Program-made: the position numbers and the translations under genes
Part shown: piece after piece, positions 55,017-64,000 of the stretch
How the letters are laid out: the number at the start of each line of letters is the position of its first letter
Numbering within the stretch: position 1 is the first letter of the stretch
Assembly (NCBI RefSeq): GCF_000312485.1
Contig: NZ_HE997643.1
Location: 1,230,806-1,294,805, forward strand
Source: Yersinia massiliensis CCUG 53443
GTDB taxonomy: Bacteria > Pseudomonadota > Gammaproteobacteria > Enterobacterales > Enterobacteriaceae
DNA: 64,000 nt
Direction of reading: 5' to 3'
Notes under the pieces: model-generated
Told to the model about the DNA's origin: nothing
What the model saw: only the letters and a program-made list of their open reading frames with translations
The model's database searches: none

Positions 55017-56384
55017 ATGACTGCTCCTGTCGCCGACGGCTTGCCGGTTCCTCAGCGCTACGCCGCGATAGCCGTTATCGCTTTGGGCATCACCATTGCG
55101 GTTCTCGATGGTACTATCGCCAACGTCGCTTTGCCGACCATAGCCCGCGATCTCAACGCCAGCCCCGCTACATCCATATGGGTCGTCAATGCCTATCAAC
55201 TAGCCATCACTATATCTTTGCTATCAATGGCCTCGCTGGGTGACATTATTGGCTACCGTCGTGTCTATCAAGCCGGTTTGCTGGTATTCAGTATTACGTC
55301 TCTGTTCTGCGCCCTTTCCGACTCATTATGGACGCTGACATTTGCCCGCGTGCTGCAAGGATTCGGTGCGGCTGCGTTAATGAGCGTCAATACCGCGTTG
55401 ATTCGCATCATTTATCCACGCGCGCAGCTCGGGCGAGGTATTGGTATTAATTCGGTCATTGTGGCTGTCTCTGCCGCTGCAGGCCCTACTATTGCTTCTG
55501 CGGTGTTAGCCGTTGCCTCCTGGCAGTGGTTATTCGCCATTAACGTTCCCATTGGGCTGCTGGCGTGGGGGCTGGGGATGAAATACCTACCGGCAAATAA
55601 TACGAAGAGCAATGGTAACCGCTTCGATTTCAATAGCTCTATTATGAATGCCCTGACATTTGGTTTGCTGATCATTGCCATTAGTGGCTTTGCTCAAGGC
55701 CAAAGTGCAACTGTGATTGCGGCTGAAATTATCGCACTACTGGTCATTGGCTTCTTCTTTGTTCGCCGCCAGCTCAGCCAACCGTTTCCGCTGTTGCCAG
55801 TTGATTTATTGCGCATTCCTATTTTCGCGCTTTCGATAGGCACCTCGATTTGTTCTTTTGCTGCCCAAATGTTGGCGATGGTGGCGCTCCCTTTCTTCTT
55901 ACAAAGCGTGCTAGGACGTGATGAAGTCGCAACAGGTTTATTGCTGACCCCTTGGCCCTTAGCGACGATGGTTGTCGCACCTATCGCTGGGCGATTGGTT
56001 GAACGGTATCACGCAGGGTTATTGGGTGGGATTGGTTTGGCCGTTTTCGCCAGCGGTCTATTCCTGTTGGCCCTCTTGCCTCAAAATCCGACTGATTTGG
56101 ACATTATCTGGCGCATGATGCTGTGCGGTGCCGGATTTGGATTGTTCCAGTCGCCAAACAACCACACGATAATCTCTGCCGCGCCACAAAACCGTAGTGG
56201 TGGTGCCAGCGGCATGTTAGGCACTGCCCGCTTACTGGGGCAAACCTCTGGAGCCGCATTGGTCGCATTAATGTTTAATCTCTTCTCAACAAATGGGACG
56301 CATGCATCACTCATTTTGGCAGGCTGTTTCGCCAGTATCGCCGCATTAGTCAGTCTATTACGCGTCAGTCAAAAGCGGAGTTAA
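55017..56384 (+). CDS. yebQ: DHA2-family 14-helix MFS transporter YebQ
   Basis: A 455-residue inner-membrane exporter of the 14-helix DHA2 family, close to E. coli YebQ: VLDGTIANVALPTIARDL (motif at helix 1), SSIWVVNAYQ-like AYQLAI, GDIIGYRRVYQAGL (loop 2-3), RVLQGFGAAALMSVNTALIR and QSPNNHTIISAAPQNRSGG. The substrate is unknown; relatives export drugs and cationic compounds by proton antiport. It faces away from ogl and ends at a strong terminator shared with htpX. The ribosome site before the ATG is poor. Confidence 0.9.
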   Translation: MTAPVADGLPVPQRYAAIAVIALGITIAVLDGTIANVALPTIARDLNASPATSIWVVNAYQLAITISLLSMASLGDIIGYRRVYQAGLLVFSITSLFCALSDSLWTLTFARVLQGFGAAALMSVNTALIRIIYPRAQLGRGIGINSVIVAVSAAAGPTIASAVLAVASWQWLFAINVPIGLLAWGLGMKYLPANNTKSNGNRFDFNSSIMNALTFGLLIIAISGFAQGQSATVIAAEIIALLVIGFFFVRRQLSQPFPLLPVDLLRIPIFALSIGTSICSFAAQMLAMVALPFFLQSVLGRDEVATGLLLTPWPLATMVVAPIAGRLVERYHAGLLGGIGLAVFASGLFLLALLPQNPTDLDIIWRMMLCGAGFGLFQSPNNHTIISAAPQNRSGGASGMLGTARLLGQTSGAALVALMFNLFSTNGTHASLILAGCFASIAALVSLLRVSQKRS

Positions 56385-56408
56385 CACTGTTTTGGTGGCT
56401 TCGATAAT

Positions 56409-56441
56409 AAAAAACCCCGCAAATGTTAGCGGGGTTTTTTA
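56409..56441. terminator. Bidirectional terminator between yebQ and htpX
   Basis: AAAACCCCGC (56411-56420) and GCGGGGTTTT (56429-56438) form a perfect 10-bp stem, flanked by an A-run and a T-run. It ends yebQ from the left and htpX from the right. Confidence 0.92.
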
Positions 56442-56461
56442 GGCAATTCAGGTGCTGACAG

Positions 56462-57343
56462 TTACTTCAGGTACTGACCAGAACGCAACGCTTCAATACG
56501 CTTATCCAATGGCGGATGCGACATAAACAATTCGCTGAAGGTTTTAGACTTCCCATTGATACAAAATGCCATTAGGTTGCCCGCTTCTTGTGGCTCATAG
56601 CTGGTTTTCAACCGCTGTAATGCCGCGATCATCTTTTCACGCCCAACCAGTTTTGCGGAGCCCGCATCAGCATGGAATTCACGATGACGTGAGAACCACA
56701 TGGTGATAATGCTGGCGAGAATACCAAACACAAGTTCCAATACCATTGAAACGGCAAAGTAAACCATTGGGTTACCCGCGCTGCTCCCTTCATTATCACG
56801 ATCACCTGAGAGGAATCCGGCTGCGACTTGCGCAATCAAACGTGAAATGAAGATCACAAATGTATTCACAATCCCTTGGATCAACGTCATGGTGACCATG
56901 TCACCATTTGCCACGTGGCTAATTTCATGCGCAATAACGGCCTCAGCCTCATCACGACTCATATTCTGCAATAGGCCAGTACTCACAGCCACCAGGGATG
57001 CATCACGACGTGCACCCGTTGCAAAGGCGTTGATGTCTGGCGCTTGATAAATGGCAACTTGCGGCATGGCAATACCTGCCTGCTGAGATTGCCGACGAAC
57101 AGTTTCTAGCAACCAACGTTCTGTTTCATTACGTGGCTGTTCAATAACTTCACCACCGACTGAACGCAATGCCATCCATTTGGACATCAGCAACGAAACG
57201 AATGCGCCGCCGAAACCAAATAGGCCGGCCATGATCATCAGCCCCTGCACGCTGCTGGACTGAATACCTGTCAGGCTTAGCACCAACCCGAACACCAACA
57301 TAACGGCCAAGTTGGTGAGAAGGAACAGAGCGATACGCATCAT
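56462..57343 (-). CDS. htpX: Membrane zinc metalloprotease HtpX
   Basis: A 293-residue inner-membrane peptidase of family M48. Two N-terminal helices ([20 protein letters not shown] onward) are followed by the catalytic HEISH at residues 139-143 ([16 protein letters not shown]), two further hydrophobic segments, and the downstream Glu ligand in [17 protein letters not shown]. It degrades misfolded membrane proteins together with FtsH and is usually induced by the Cpx envelope-stress system. AAGGAAATA lies ten bases before the first ATG. It is downstream of prc on the same strand, with a terminator between. Confidence 0.97.
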   Translation of the reverse strand: MMRIALFLLTNLAVMLVFGLVLSLTGIQSSSVQGLMIMAGLFGFGGAFVSLLMSKWMALRSVGGEVIEQPRNETERWLLETVRRQSQQAGIAMPQVAIYQAPDINAFATGARRDASLVAVSTGLLQNMSRDEAEAVIAHEISHVANGDMVTMTLIQGIVNTFVIFISRLIAQVAAGFLSGDRDNEGSSAGNPMVYFAVSMVLELVFGILASIITMWFSRHREFHADAGSAKLVGREKMIAALQRLKTSYEPQEAGNLMAFCINGKSKTFSELFMSHPPLDKRIEALRSGQYLK

Positions 57344-57630
57344 AAAAATTTATTTCCTTATTTATGTTGAATCGATAATTTTAATCAATCGACACTGTGT
57401 TGAGCCACATCAGTATTGGTCAACTTGGTCATGAATCAAATTGCCATAGACTTGAATGATGACTCAGCAATTAATCACTGAGATACGCTGATCGTATGGG
57501 CATCTGATAAATTTTCAAGGTTTGTTAAGTTCTAAGAGAGTAAATCAACACAACTTTACAAATTTGGATACTTTTCATTACATATTTTGCTACTTTTTCG
57601 ACAATCGGTAGATCACGCGCCGAAAAGAAA

Positions 57631-57662
57631 TAAAAAAAATCCGGGCTCTCTCGAACCCGGAC
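57631..57662 (-). terminator. Intrinsic terminator of prc
   Basis: On the minus strand TCCGGGTTC, loop GAGA and GAGCCCGGA (57640-57661) are followed by TTTTTTTATTT. It is strong. The rest of the 340-bp prc-htpX gap (57344-57630) is AT-rich and holds the htpX promoter region only. Confidence 0.88.
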
Positions 57663-57682
57663 TCATCAGAACCATCACAAAA

Positions 57683-59752
57683 TTACTTTGCCGCGGTTGC
57701 TTTCGCCGCCGGTGTTGCCGGTTGAGTCTGCGGTTGCGCTTTCTCTGTATGGGCAAGATCCAAGGCAATATGGACCGTTTCATCAAGATAAGGGTCTGGC
57801 TCTTGATAGTCTTTTGGCAAATCATCCAATGACTTCAGTGGCTTTTTACCTTCACGTTTAAAGCGCTCGTTTAAGCGTTCTAAGCGTCTTGCATCGTCAT
57901 CATGGTTCTCTTTTTCACGTTGAGCGTAATTGAGAGAGACAATGTTGCGCTTCTCTTTCAGCGCTTTATAACGTTCAATATCTTGCTGAATATGCTGGAA
58001 TTCAGGGTCGGCAGCGATACGTGCCGTATGATTTTTTAGCAATTCAGGCTCAAACGGTTTCAAATCGCCCGTCTTGATGTAGCTGGCAGCATTAATGCTA
58101 TCCCAAGGCAAAGCGTTATCTTCGAAGCTTTCGCCGGTTTCAGCCGGATCGACACCCGTTGGCATCACGATGTCAGGAGTAACCCCTTTACGCTGAGTAC
58201 TGCCCCCATCTACCCGATAGAATTTCTGGATAGTGTATTGCAGTGACCCCAGTGCGGGCCATTCAGGGCGCAGCATCTGATCGTAAATACGATTCAGCGA
58301 GCGATACTGCTGAACGGTACCTTTACCAAAGGTCGGTTCACCGACAATCAGCGCGCGACCATAGTCTTGCATGGCAGCCGCGAAGATTTCAGAAGCCGAA
58401 GCACTATAGCGGTCAACCAAGACCACCAGCGGACCTTTGTAGTAAACAATGCCGTCAGTATCACTGTCTTCACGCACTTTGCCGTTATTATCCCGAACCT
58501 GAACGACAGGGCCACTTGGGATGAATAGACCGGAAAGCGACACAGCTTCGGTTAACGCCCCACCGCCATTGCTACGCAAGTCAATGATAATGCTACTGAC
58601 ATTCTCTTTTTCCAACTTCTGTAGCTGCACCTTAACGTCTTCAGTCAAGCCAACATAGAAGCCGGGAATGTCCAGAACGCCGACACGCTCTTTGCCGATG
58701 GTTTTCACCGACATTTTCACCGCACGGTCTTCCAGACGAATTCGCTCACGGGTCAGTGTGACTGTACGCGGTTTGGTCCCTTTACCCGCAGGTAAAATCT
58801 CCAACCGCACTTTACTGCCTTTTGGCCCTTTGATTAGCGCGACAACATCATCTAGACGCCAACCAATCACATCGACCATTGGTTTGCCCGCTTGACCCAC
58901 ACCAATCACCCGATCACCGACGGCGATAGTCTTACTTTTCGCTGCAGGGCCACCCGGTACCATGGAGTTGATTAAAGTGTAATCATCATCCATTTGCAGA
59001 ACAGCACCGATACCTTCTAGTGACAGGCTCATTTCGGTATTGAACTGTTCGGTATTACGAGGAGACAGGTAGTTAGTATGAGGGTCAATCTCGTGAGCAA
59101 ACGCATTCATAATCAGTTGGAAGACATCTTCGCTGTTACTTTGCGTCAAACGCTTAATCGCTGCTTGATAGCGTTTAGTCAGCGTTTCTTTGATTTCTTT
59201 ATCCGTTTTACCGGTAAGCTTCAAATTAAGCTGATCGTACTTAACTTTTGCGTCCCAAAGCTTATTCAGCTCCGCTTCGCTGGTTGGCCAAGGCGCTTTA
59301 CCACGATCAATATCAATCGTGTCATTGCCAGTAAAGACCATAGGACGGTCTAATACTGATAATGCATATTGATAGCGTTCAAAGCGACGTTTTTGCGCCA
59401 AATTGAATAACGCGAAAGGCGTGTCTAACTGGCCGGATTTTAACTCATCGTCCAGCGAATTTTTTTTATCCGCGAACTGGGCTACATCTGATGCTAACAA
59501 CACGTTGTGGCTGTAATCCAACATGTTGAGAAAGCGATCAAATATTTTGGCTGAAAACTGATCGTCTAGCGCAAACTGGCGATAGTGAGAGCGAGTGAAG
59601 CGCGATGTTACGCGCTCACTCACGGTTGCATGCTCAGGTTCCTGACGCAGTTGAGGAATTTGGTCGATACGATACGTTGTCGTATCGGCCGCGTAACTCG
59701 CCCCCGCCAGTAACAAGCCTGCGATTGCTGTTAGTCTGACAAATTTGTTCAT
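57683..59752 (-). CDS. prc: Carboxy-terminal processing (tail-specific) protease Prc
   Basis: A 689-residue periplasmic serine protease. The signal peptide is MNKFVRLTAIAGLLLAGASY, cleaved near YA-AD. The PDZ domain spans about residues 230-320 (EGIGAVLQMDDDYTLINSMV; KSKTIAVGDRVIGVGQ). The S41 domain has the catalytic Ser in LVDRYSASASEIFAAAMQDY and Lys in GEPTFGKGTVQQY. It removes the C-terminal tail of penicillin-binding protein 3, trims lipoproteins and degrades ssrA-tagged proteins exported to the periplasm. The ATG at 59752 is chosen over one 48 bp out because it yields a proper signal peptide. It is 19 bp after proQ. Confidence 0.96.
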   Translation of the reverse strand: MNKFVRLTAIAGLLLAGASYAADTTTYRIDQIPQLRQEPEHATVSERVTSRFTRSHYRQFALDDQFSAKIFDRFLNMLDYSHNVLLASDVAQFADKKNSLDDELKSGQLDTPFALFNLAQKRRFERYQYALSVLDRPMVFTGNDTIDIDRGKAPWPTSEAELNKLWDAKVKYDQLNLKLTGKTDKEIKETLTKRYQAAIKRLTQSNSEDVFQLIMNAFAHEIDPHTNYLSPRNTEQFNTEMSLSLEGIGAVLQMDDDYTLINSMVPGGPAAKSKTIAVGDRVIGVGQAGKPMVDVIGWRLDDVVALIKGPKGSKVRLEILPAGKGTKPRTVTLTRERIRLEDRAVKMSVKTIGKERVGVLDIPGFYVGLTEDVKVQLQKLEKENVSSIIIDLRSNGGGALTEAVSLSGLFIPSGPVVQVRDNNGKVREDSDTDGIVYYKGPLVVLVDRYSASASEIFAAAMQDYGRALIVGEPTFGKGTVQQYRSLNRIYDQMLRPEWPALGSLQYTIQKFYRVDGGSTQRKGVTPDIVMPTGVDPAETGESFEDNALPWDSINAASYIKTGDLKPFEPELLKNHTARIAADPEFQHIQQDIERYKALKEKRNIVSLNYAQREKENHDDDARRLERLNERFKREGKKPLKSLDDLPKDYQEPDPYLDETVHIALDLAHTEKAQPQTQPATPAAKATAAK

Positions 59753-59771
59753 GCCTAGGTTGGCCTCCGTA

Positions 59772-60488
59772 TCAGAACTGCAAGTGTTCTGCGCGTACAA
59801 TCATCGCCAGACCGGAAGATAGCTGCACCCGTACGCCATCTTTAGCGATTTCTAATACGGTTGCATCCATCGCGCTCTTACCTGCTCTGACTTTGATTTC
59901 TTGACCAATTTGCAGTTTAGAGATATCTGTGACCGGCACAGGGCGTGGCTGGTTTTCCTCGGCCTGTTGACGAGGTGGCCGAGCCTGTTGTGGGCGAGGT
60001 GACTGACGAGGCTTGCGGTTTTCCACAGCAGCACCCGCTTCACGACGCGGCGCAGGTTTTTTACCTGCCGGACGTGGGCGACGTGGCGGCTCTGGAGTTT
60101 CACCCGCAGCAATGGCAGCTTCGCGCTTTTTAGCTTGTTGTTCAGCACGTTGTGCCTGAACACGGGCTTTCGCCTCTTCGAGCTGTTTGCGGGCATGTTC
60201 GACATGTTGCTCTTCCAGCACACCACAAGGGTTGCCGTCCAGATCAACACGTTCAGCACCGACTTTGACCCCATAAAGATAACGCCAGCTTGAGGTGTAG
60301 AGACGCAGCGCAGAACGCAATTGCGTTTTGCTTAAATTCTCTTCCCCCTGAACACGTTCGACCAGATCTTGAAAAATACCGATCTTAAGTGGACGTGCTT
60401 CGCCTTCGGCGGTGAAGCAAAGCGGGAACCGCTCAGCCAAAAAGGCTATGACTTCTTTACTACTGTTCAACTTAGGTTGATTTTCCAT
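59772..60488 (-). CDS. proQ: RNA chaperone ProQ
   Basis: A 238-residue RNA-binding protein. The N-terminal FinO/ProQ domain (about 1-120, with [45 protein letters not shown]) is followed by a long basic, proline- and glutamine-rich linker (about 120-185). The C-terminal Tudor-like domain (185-238, [20 protein letters not shown]) ends the protein. ProQ binds structured sRNAs and mRNA 3' ends and matures or stabilises them; it also affects proP. It is co-directional with prc, 19 bp upstream. The linker is where the sequence differs most from E. coli. Confidence 0.96.
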   Translation of the reverse strand: MENQPKLNSSKEVIAFLAERFPLCFTAEGEARPLKIGIFQDLVERVQGEENLSKTQLRSALRLYTSSWRYLYGVKVGAERVDLDGNPCGVLEEQHVEHARKQLEEAKARVQAQRAEQQAKKREAAIAAGETPEPPRRPRPAGKKPAPRREAGAAVENRKPRQSPRPQQARPPRQQAEENQPRPVPVTDISKLQIGQEIKVRAGKSAMDATVLEIAKDGVRVQLSSGLAMIVRAEHLQF

Positions 60489-60583
60489 GAAATTTCCTGA
60501 TTACAACGGGTTTGCCAACCAGCGCAGGCATGAACAGGCGTCATTATAATGACGCCATCAGCAATTGCCACGTTATCCGTATA

Positions 60584-61081
60584 TCAACTTGCAGTCTGTG
60601 TGACATATTTCGCACTGTCGCAGAGTTCAAGATGCTCACAAAGCCGCGCCACAACTGAGGTTAAGCCCAATTCGTCATCTTCATCAAAACGATCATAAAC
60701 AATGCTGTCGATATCCAAAACGCCGATAATTTCGCCCTTTACCACAATGGGGAGCACAATTTCAGCATTACTTGCAGCGTCACAAGCGATATGGCCAGGA
60801 AATGCATGCACATCTGCGACTCGCTGAACGCGATTTTCTGCCACAGCCGTTCCACATACACCTTTACCGATTGGAATACGCACACAGGCGATTTTCCCCT
60901 GAAATGGCCCAAGAACTAACTCTTTGCCATCAATCAAGTAAAAACCGGCCCAATTTAGCCCTTCTAAGCGCTCATACAGTAAAGCACTGACGTTCGCCAA
61001 GGTTGCAATAAAATGGGTTTCACCTGCAATCAGGGAACTCATGTCACGTTTTAATTCCGCGTAGAATTCTGCTTTTTTCAT
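60584..61081 (-). CDS. msrC: Free methionine-(R)-sulfoxide reductase MsrC
   Basis: A 165-residue GAF-domain enzyme that reduces free Met-R-sulfoxide. The three catalytic cysteines are at 66, 76 and 100 (KIACVR, GKGVCGTA, HIACDA). Their spacings (10 and 24) equal those of Cys84, 94 and 118 in the E. coli enzyme. ENWAG-like LNWAGFYLIDGKEL and VLDIDS are fold markers. It acts in cytoplasmic oxidative-stress repair with thioredoxin. It lies divergent from yebS, and 95 bp before proQ on the same strand. Confidence 0.93.
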   Translation of the reverse strand: MKKAEFYAELKRDMSSLIAGETHFIATLANVSALLYERLEGLNWAGFYLIDGKELVLGPFQGKIACVRIPIGKGVCGTAVAENRVQRVADVHAFPGHIACDAASNAEIVLPIVVKGEIIGVLDIDSIVYDRFDEDDELGLTSVVARLCEHLELCDSAKYVTQTAS

Positions 61082-61305
61082 TTAATGACCGTTAGAAACC
61101 TAAGAATAGCCAGCGGAAATGATTATGCTTGGCTTATATAAAATAATCACTAAATGCCCTTTGCCACAAGGTTATTCAGCATTAACAAAGAAAATGAGTT
61201 ATCAATATTGATGATTTGGCCCGTTTTGCCCCTTGTTTTGACTCATTGCTCTGCTAACATCCGCGCTATTCTTTATAAACCGGTGTCGGTGTTAGGGTCT
61301 TATAT

Positions 61306-62553
61306 ATGAAGGTACATGCCATTCAACGGCCGCTCTCCACCGCTCGGGTACAGCGATGCTGCGAATGCGATGCACTGTTTACGTTGCCGCCACTTAATGG
61401 CCTGCAAACAGCGTATTGTCCGCGTTGCAGTGCAAAGATTGCCAGCGGCCGCGATTGGTCACTGACACGTCTCACGGCTATGGCTGTCGCCATGCTTTTG
61501 CTCATGCCATTCGCGTTCACCGCGCCATTGATTTCTATTCGCCTGCTGGGTACACGAATTGATGCCAGTCTGCTAGAGGGTATCTGGCAAATGAGTCGTC
61601 AGGGCGACCCGATTACCGCCAGCATGGTGGCCTTCTGCATTCTCGGCGCACCCATCACCCTCACTGCATCCATTCTCTATCTGCGCATCGGCAGCCGGAT
61701 TGGCATGAATCTACGCCCTGTCTTGCTGATGCTAGAACGACTCAAAGAGTGGGTCATGCTGGACATTTATCTCATCGGGATGGCCGTAGCCTGTATCAAG
61801 GTCAAGGAATACGCTGATGTGATGCCTGGTGGTGGATTGATAGCGTATTTAGCACTCACCTTGCTGAGTATTTTGACACTGGTGCACCTGAATCTGGAAC
61901 AGCTATGGGAGCGGTTCTATCCACAAGAGCAGCCCCCAGGCCCACGAGAAACATTACGCATCTGCTTATCATGCCATTACACCGGTCATCCTGACGAACA
62001 AGGCCGTTGCCCACGTTGCCATACCCCGTTACGCCATCGCCGACGCCACAGCATTCAAAAAACTTGGGCGGCGCTAATCGCCTCGATAGTGCTGCTGTTG
62101 CCTGCTAACCTATTACCTATATCAATTGTTTATGCCAACGGTACGCGCATGGAAGATACTATTTTCTCCGGCGTCGTTTCTTTGGCTTCATCGGGCAATC
62201 TGCCCATCGCCGCTGTGGTCTTTATTGCCAGTGTGCTGGTGCCATTTACCAAAATCATTGTTCTCATCACATTACTGCTGAGTATTCATTTCAAGACACA
62301 GCACAGTTTAAAAACCCGTATGCGCTTGCTACGGCTGATTACTTGGATTGGCCGATGGTCGATGCTGGATCTCTTTGTTATTGCGTTAATGATGTCGCTG
62401 ATTAATCGCGATCAGCTCCTTTCCTTCACTATGGGGCCAGCAGCCTTTTATTTTGGGTCTGCGGTCATTTTGACTATTCTTGCTGTCGAATGGCTAGATA
62501 GCCGATTGATTTGGGATGCACATGCAACAGGAAACGCCGAGTACACCGACTGA
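61306..62553 (+). CDS. yebS: PqiA-like inner-membrane protein YebS (LetA)
   Basis: A 415-residue membrane protein with two PqiA/LetA modules. Each has a zinc-ribbon ([15 protein letters not shown]...CPRC near residue 20; CLSCHYTG...CPRC near residue 225) and a four-helix bundle. It works with YebT (LetB) to move lipids between inner and outer membranes, helping outer-membrane integrity. GGTCTT stands at the start; ribosome binding is modest. The end overlaps yebT by 32 bases, so translation is coupled. The pair is divergent from msrC. Confidence 0.95.
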   Translation: MKVHAIQRPLSTARVQRCCECDALFTLPPLNGLQTAYCPRCSAKIASGRDWSLTRLTAMAVAMLLLMPFAFTAPLISIRLLGTRIDASLLEGIWQMSRQGDPITASMVAFCILGAPITLTASILYLRIGSRIGMNLRPVLLMLERLKEWVMLDIYLIGMAVACIKVKEYADVMPGGGLIAYLALTLLSILTLVHLNLEQLWERFYPQEQPPGPRETLRICLSCHYTGHPDEQGRCPRCHTPLRHRRRHSIQKTWAALIASIVLLLPANLLPISIVYANGTRMEDTIFSGVVSLASSGNLPIAAVVFIASVLVPFTKIIVLITLLLSIHFKTQHSLKTRMRLLRLITWIGRWSMLDLFVIALMMSLINRDQLLSFTMGPAAFYFGSAVILTILAVEWLDSRLIWDAHATGNAEYTD

Positions 62554-64000
62554 GGCACAAGTTAAACATAAACGCCGGATATCGCCTTTCTGGTTGCTGC
62601 CCTTTATTGCCCTACTGATTGCGGGTTGGCTGGTTTATAACAACTGGCAAGAGCGTGGCACAGAAGTCACCATTGATTTCCAATCTGCTGCTGGCATTGT
62701 GGCGGGTCGCACTCCCATTCGTTATCAAGGTGTCGAGGTAGGGATGGTGCAATCCATTAGTCTCGATGATGACCTACGCAATATTAAAGTCACCGCCAGC
62801 ATCAAGAATGATATGGAAGACTCGCTGCGCGAAGGTACGCAGTTTTGGCTTGTCACACCGAAAGCCTCTTTGGCCGGTGTTTCTGGCTTAGATGCGTTAG
62901 TCGGTGGGAATTATATCGGGATGATGCCGGGCGAAGGTAAACCGCAAAGCCACTTTACAGCACTGGATACCCAACCTAAATTCCGCATGAATACCGGTGA
63001 GTTGATGGTTCATCTCCATGCCCCTGATTTAGGTTCACTCAATAACGGCTCACTGGTTTATTACCGTAAAATTCCGGTGGGTAAGGTTTACGATTACAAT
63101 ATTGCCCCCGATAACAACGGCGTAGTGATTGATGTCCTGATCGATCGTCGCTTCGCCAAGTTGGTCAAAAACGATACGCGCTTCTGGAATGTCTCCGGCT
63201 TTAAAGGTGATTTCAGCCTCAGTGGCGCATCGGTTCAAATGGAAAGTCTGGCGGCACTGGTCAATGGTGCGATTGCCTTTGACTCACCGCAAAACAGCCA
63301 AGATGCAAAACCAGACCAGCCATTCCAGCTTTATCCTGATTTAGCACACAGCCAACGTGGCGTGGCAGTTACCTTAGACCTTCCCAGTGGAAACAGTCTA
63401 AGTGAGGGGCGAACACCGCTGATTTATCAAGGCTTACAAGTGGGTACGTTAACTAAAATGACGCTTCAACCGGACAGCAAAGTCACCGGTGAGCTGACCA
63501 TTGACCCTTCCGTGGTCGATTTGATGCGAACCGGTAGCCGCATCGAAATGAACAGCCCGCGGATTAGTCTGAATGATGCCAAACTCAGTGAGTTGTTGAC
63601 CGGTAATACTCTCGAACTTATTCCCGGTGAAGGTGAGCCGCAAAAACACTTTACCGTGCTGCCGAGCAGTAAAAGCCTTTTACAGCAACCCAATGTGCTA
63701 GAGCTGCAACTCACTGCGCCACAAAGTTATGGCATTGATGTCGGGCAACCCATTTCACTGCATGGCATTAAAATTGGTCAAATTCTGACGCGCGAGCTAT
63801 CGGCTACGGGCGTTGATTTCACTGCCGCGATTGAAGCGAAATACCGAGATCTTGTGCATAAAGACACGAAATTTGTGGTGAACAGCCGCCTTGATGTGAA
63901 ATTCGGCATTGATGGCATCGACATTCAAGGCGCCAGCGCGCAAGAGTGGATTGATGGCGGCATCCTGATACTTCCAGGAGGAAAAGGCGAGCCGCTGAAT
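62522..64000 (+). CDS. yebT: MCE-domain lipid-transport protein YebT (LetB), 3' end outside window
   Basis: The first 493 residues of a protein that should be about 880 long; the frame is open to the last base. It begins [20 protein letters not shown], then one transmembrane helix ([20 protein letters not shown]), then tandem MCE domains. Four are visible, starting near [59 protein letters not shown] and [16 protein letters not shown]. LetB forms a stacked hexameric tunnel across the periplasm. The ATG at 62522 lies within yebS and has GGGATG upstream. Confidence 0.95.
   Translation, partial: MQQETPSTPTEAQVKHKRRISPFWLLPFIALLIAGWLVYNNWQERGTEVTIDFQSAAGIVAGRTPIRYQGVEVGMVQSISLDDDLRNIKVTASIKNDMEDSLREGTQFWLVTPKASLAGVSGLDALVGGNYIGMMPGEGKPQSHFTALDTQPKFRMNTGELMVHLHAPDLGSLNNGSLVYYRKIPVGKVYDYNIAPDNNGVVIDVLIDRRFAKLVKNDTRFWNVSGFKGDFSLSGASVQMESLAALVNGAIAFDSPQNSQDAKPDQPFQLYPDLAHSQRGVAVTLDLPSGNSLSEGRTPLIYQGLQVGTLTKMTLQPDSKVTGELTIDPSVVDLMRTGSRIEMNSPRISLNDAKLSELLTGNTLELIPGEGEPQKHFTVLPSSKSLLQQPNVLELQLTAPQSYGIDVGQPISLHGIKIGQILTRELSATGVDFTAAIEAKYRDLVHKDTKFVVNSRLDVKFGIDGIDIQGASAQEWIDGGILILPGGKGEPLN

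Overview
The window looks like chromosomal DNA of a Yersinia species. The gene set and order are enterobacterial (yebT-yebS / msrC / proQ-prc-htpX / yebQ / kdgR, thrS-infC-rpmI-rplT-pheM-pheS-pheT-ihfA, yniABC). It adds the yersinial YfeABCD iron/manganese transporter and an intracellular pectin-catabolism block with kdgF, pelW and togMNAB. The YfeA protein differs in many positions from the Y. pestis protein as I remember it, so an environmental or enterocolitica-type Yersinia is more likely than the pestis/pseudotuberculosis group. That is inference; no search was run. No rRNA, tRNA, insertion sequence, phage or CRISPR array was seen.

Layout. 1-8.1 kb: the 3' part of a GGDEF-EAL gene, an MFS exporter, ygiW facing qseBC, and the D-alanine catabolic pair dadA-dadX with a CRP-type site upstream. 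8.5-17.4 kb: ycgB (SpoVR family), then the leftward translation operon thrS-infC-rpmI-rplT-pheM-pheST-ihfA. infC starts at AUU, and the PheM leader peptide with its attenuator is readable. 17.7-20.3 kb: a small, variable-looking region with a pentapeptide-repeat protein resembling Salmonella PipB/PipB2 effectors, a KTSC-domain protein and a DUF554 membrane protein.

20.4-30.9 kb: a yia-type L-sugar-acid locus. A YiaJ-like IclR regulator faces a seven-gene operon: a three-gene sugar ABC importer, an SMP-30 lactonase, YiaK, LyxK, SgbH and SgbU. The last four enzymes form a route from 2,3-diketo-L-gulonate to L-ribulose-5-phosphate. The usual TRAP transporter and the 4-epimerase are absent here, and two strong palindromes lie in the divergent promoter region. 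31-39.8 kb: two small unknown ORFs, marC, emtA, Fur-box-controlled yfeABCD, and yniA, yniB, yniC.

39.8-54.8 kb: the oligogalacturonate module. It holds kdgF (divergent from kduD), pelW-togMNAB, the porin kdgM, the repressor kdgR and ogl. KdgR-type operators sit before kduD/kdgF, pelW, kdgM and ogl, so the set should be induced together by pectin breakdown intermediates. KdgM admits oligogalacturonides through the outer membrane and TogMNAB carries them inward. PelW and Ogl cleave them, and KdgF and KduD process the unsaturated uronates. kduI, kdgK and kdgA are not in the window. Embedded in this block are ydjM with a LexA-like box, a frameshifted cystine transporter gene (tcyP) and amiD. 55-64 kb: yebQ, htpX, prc, proQ, msrC, yebS and the first 493 codons of yebT, which runs off the end.
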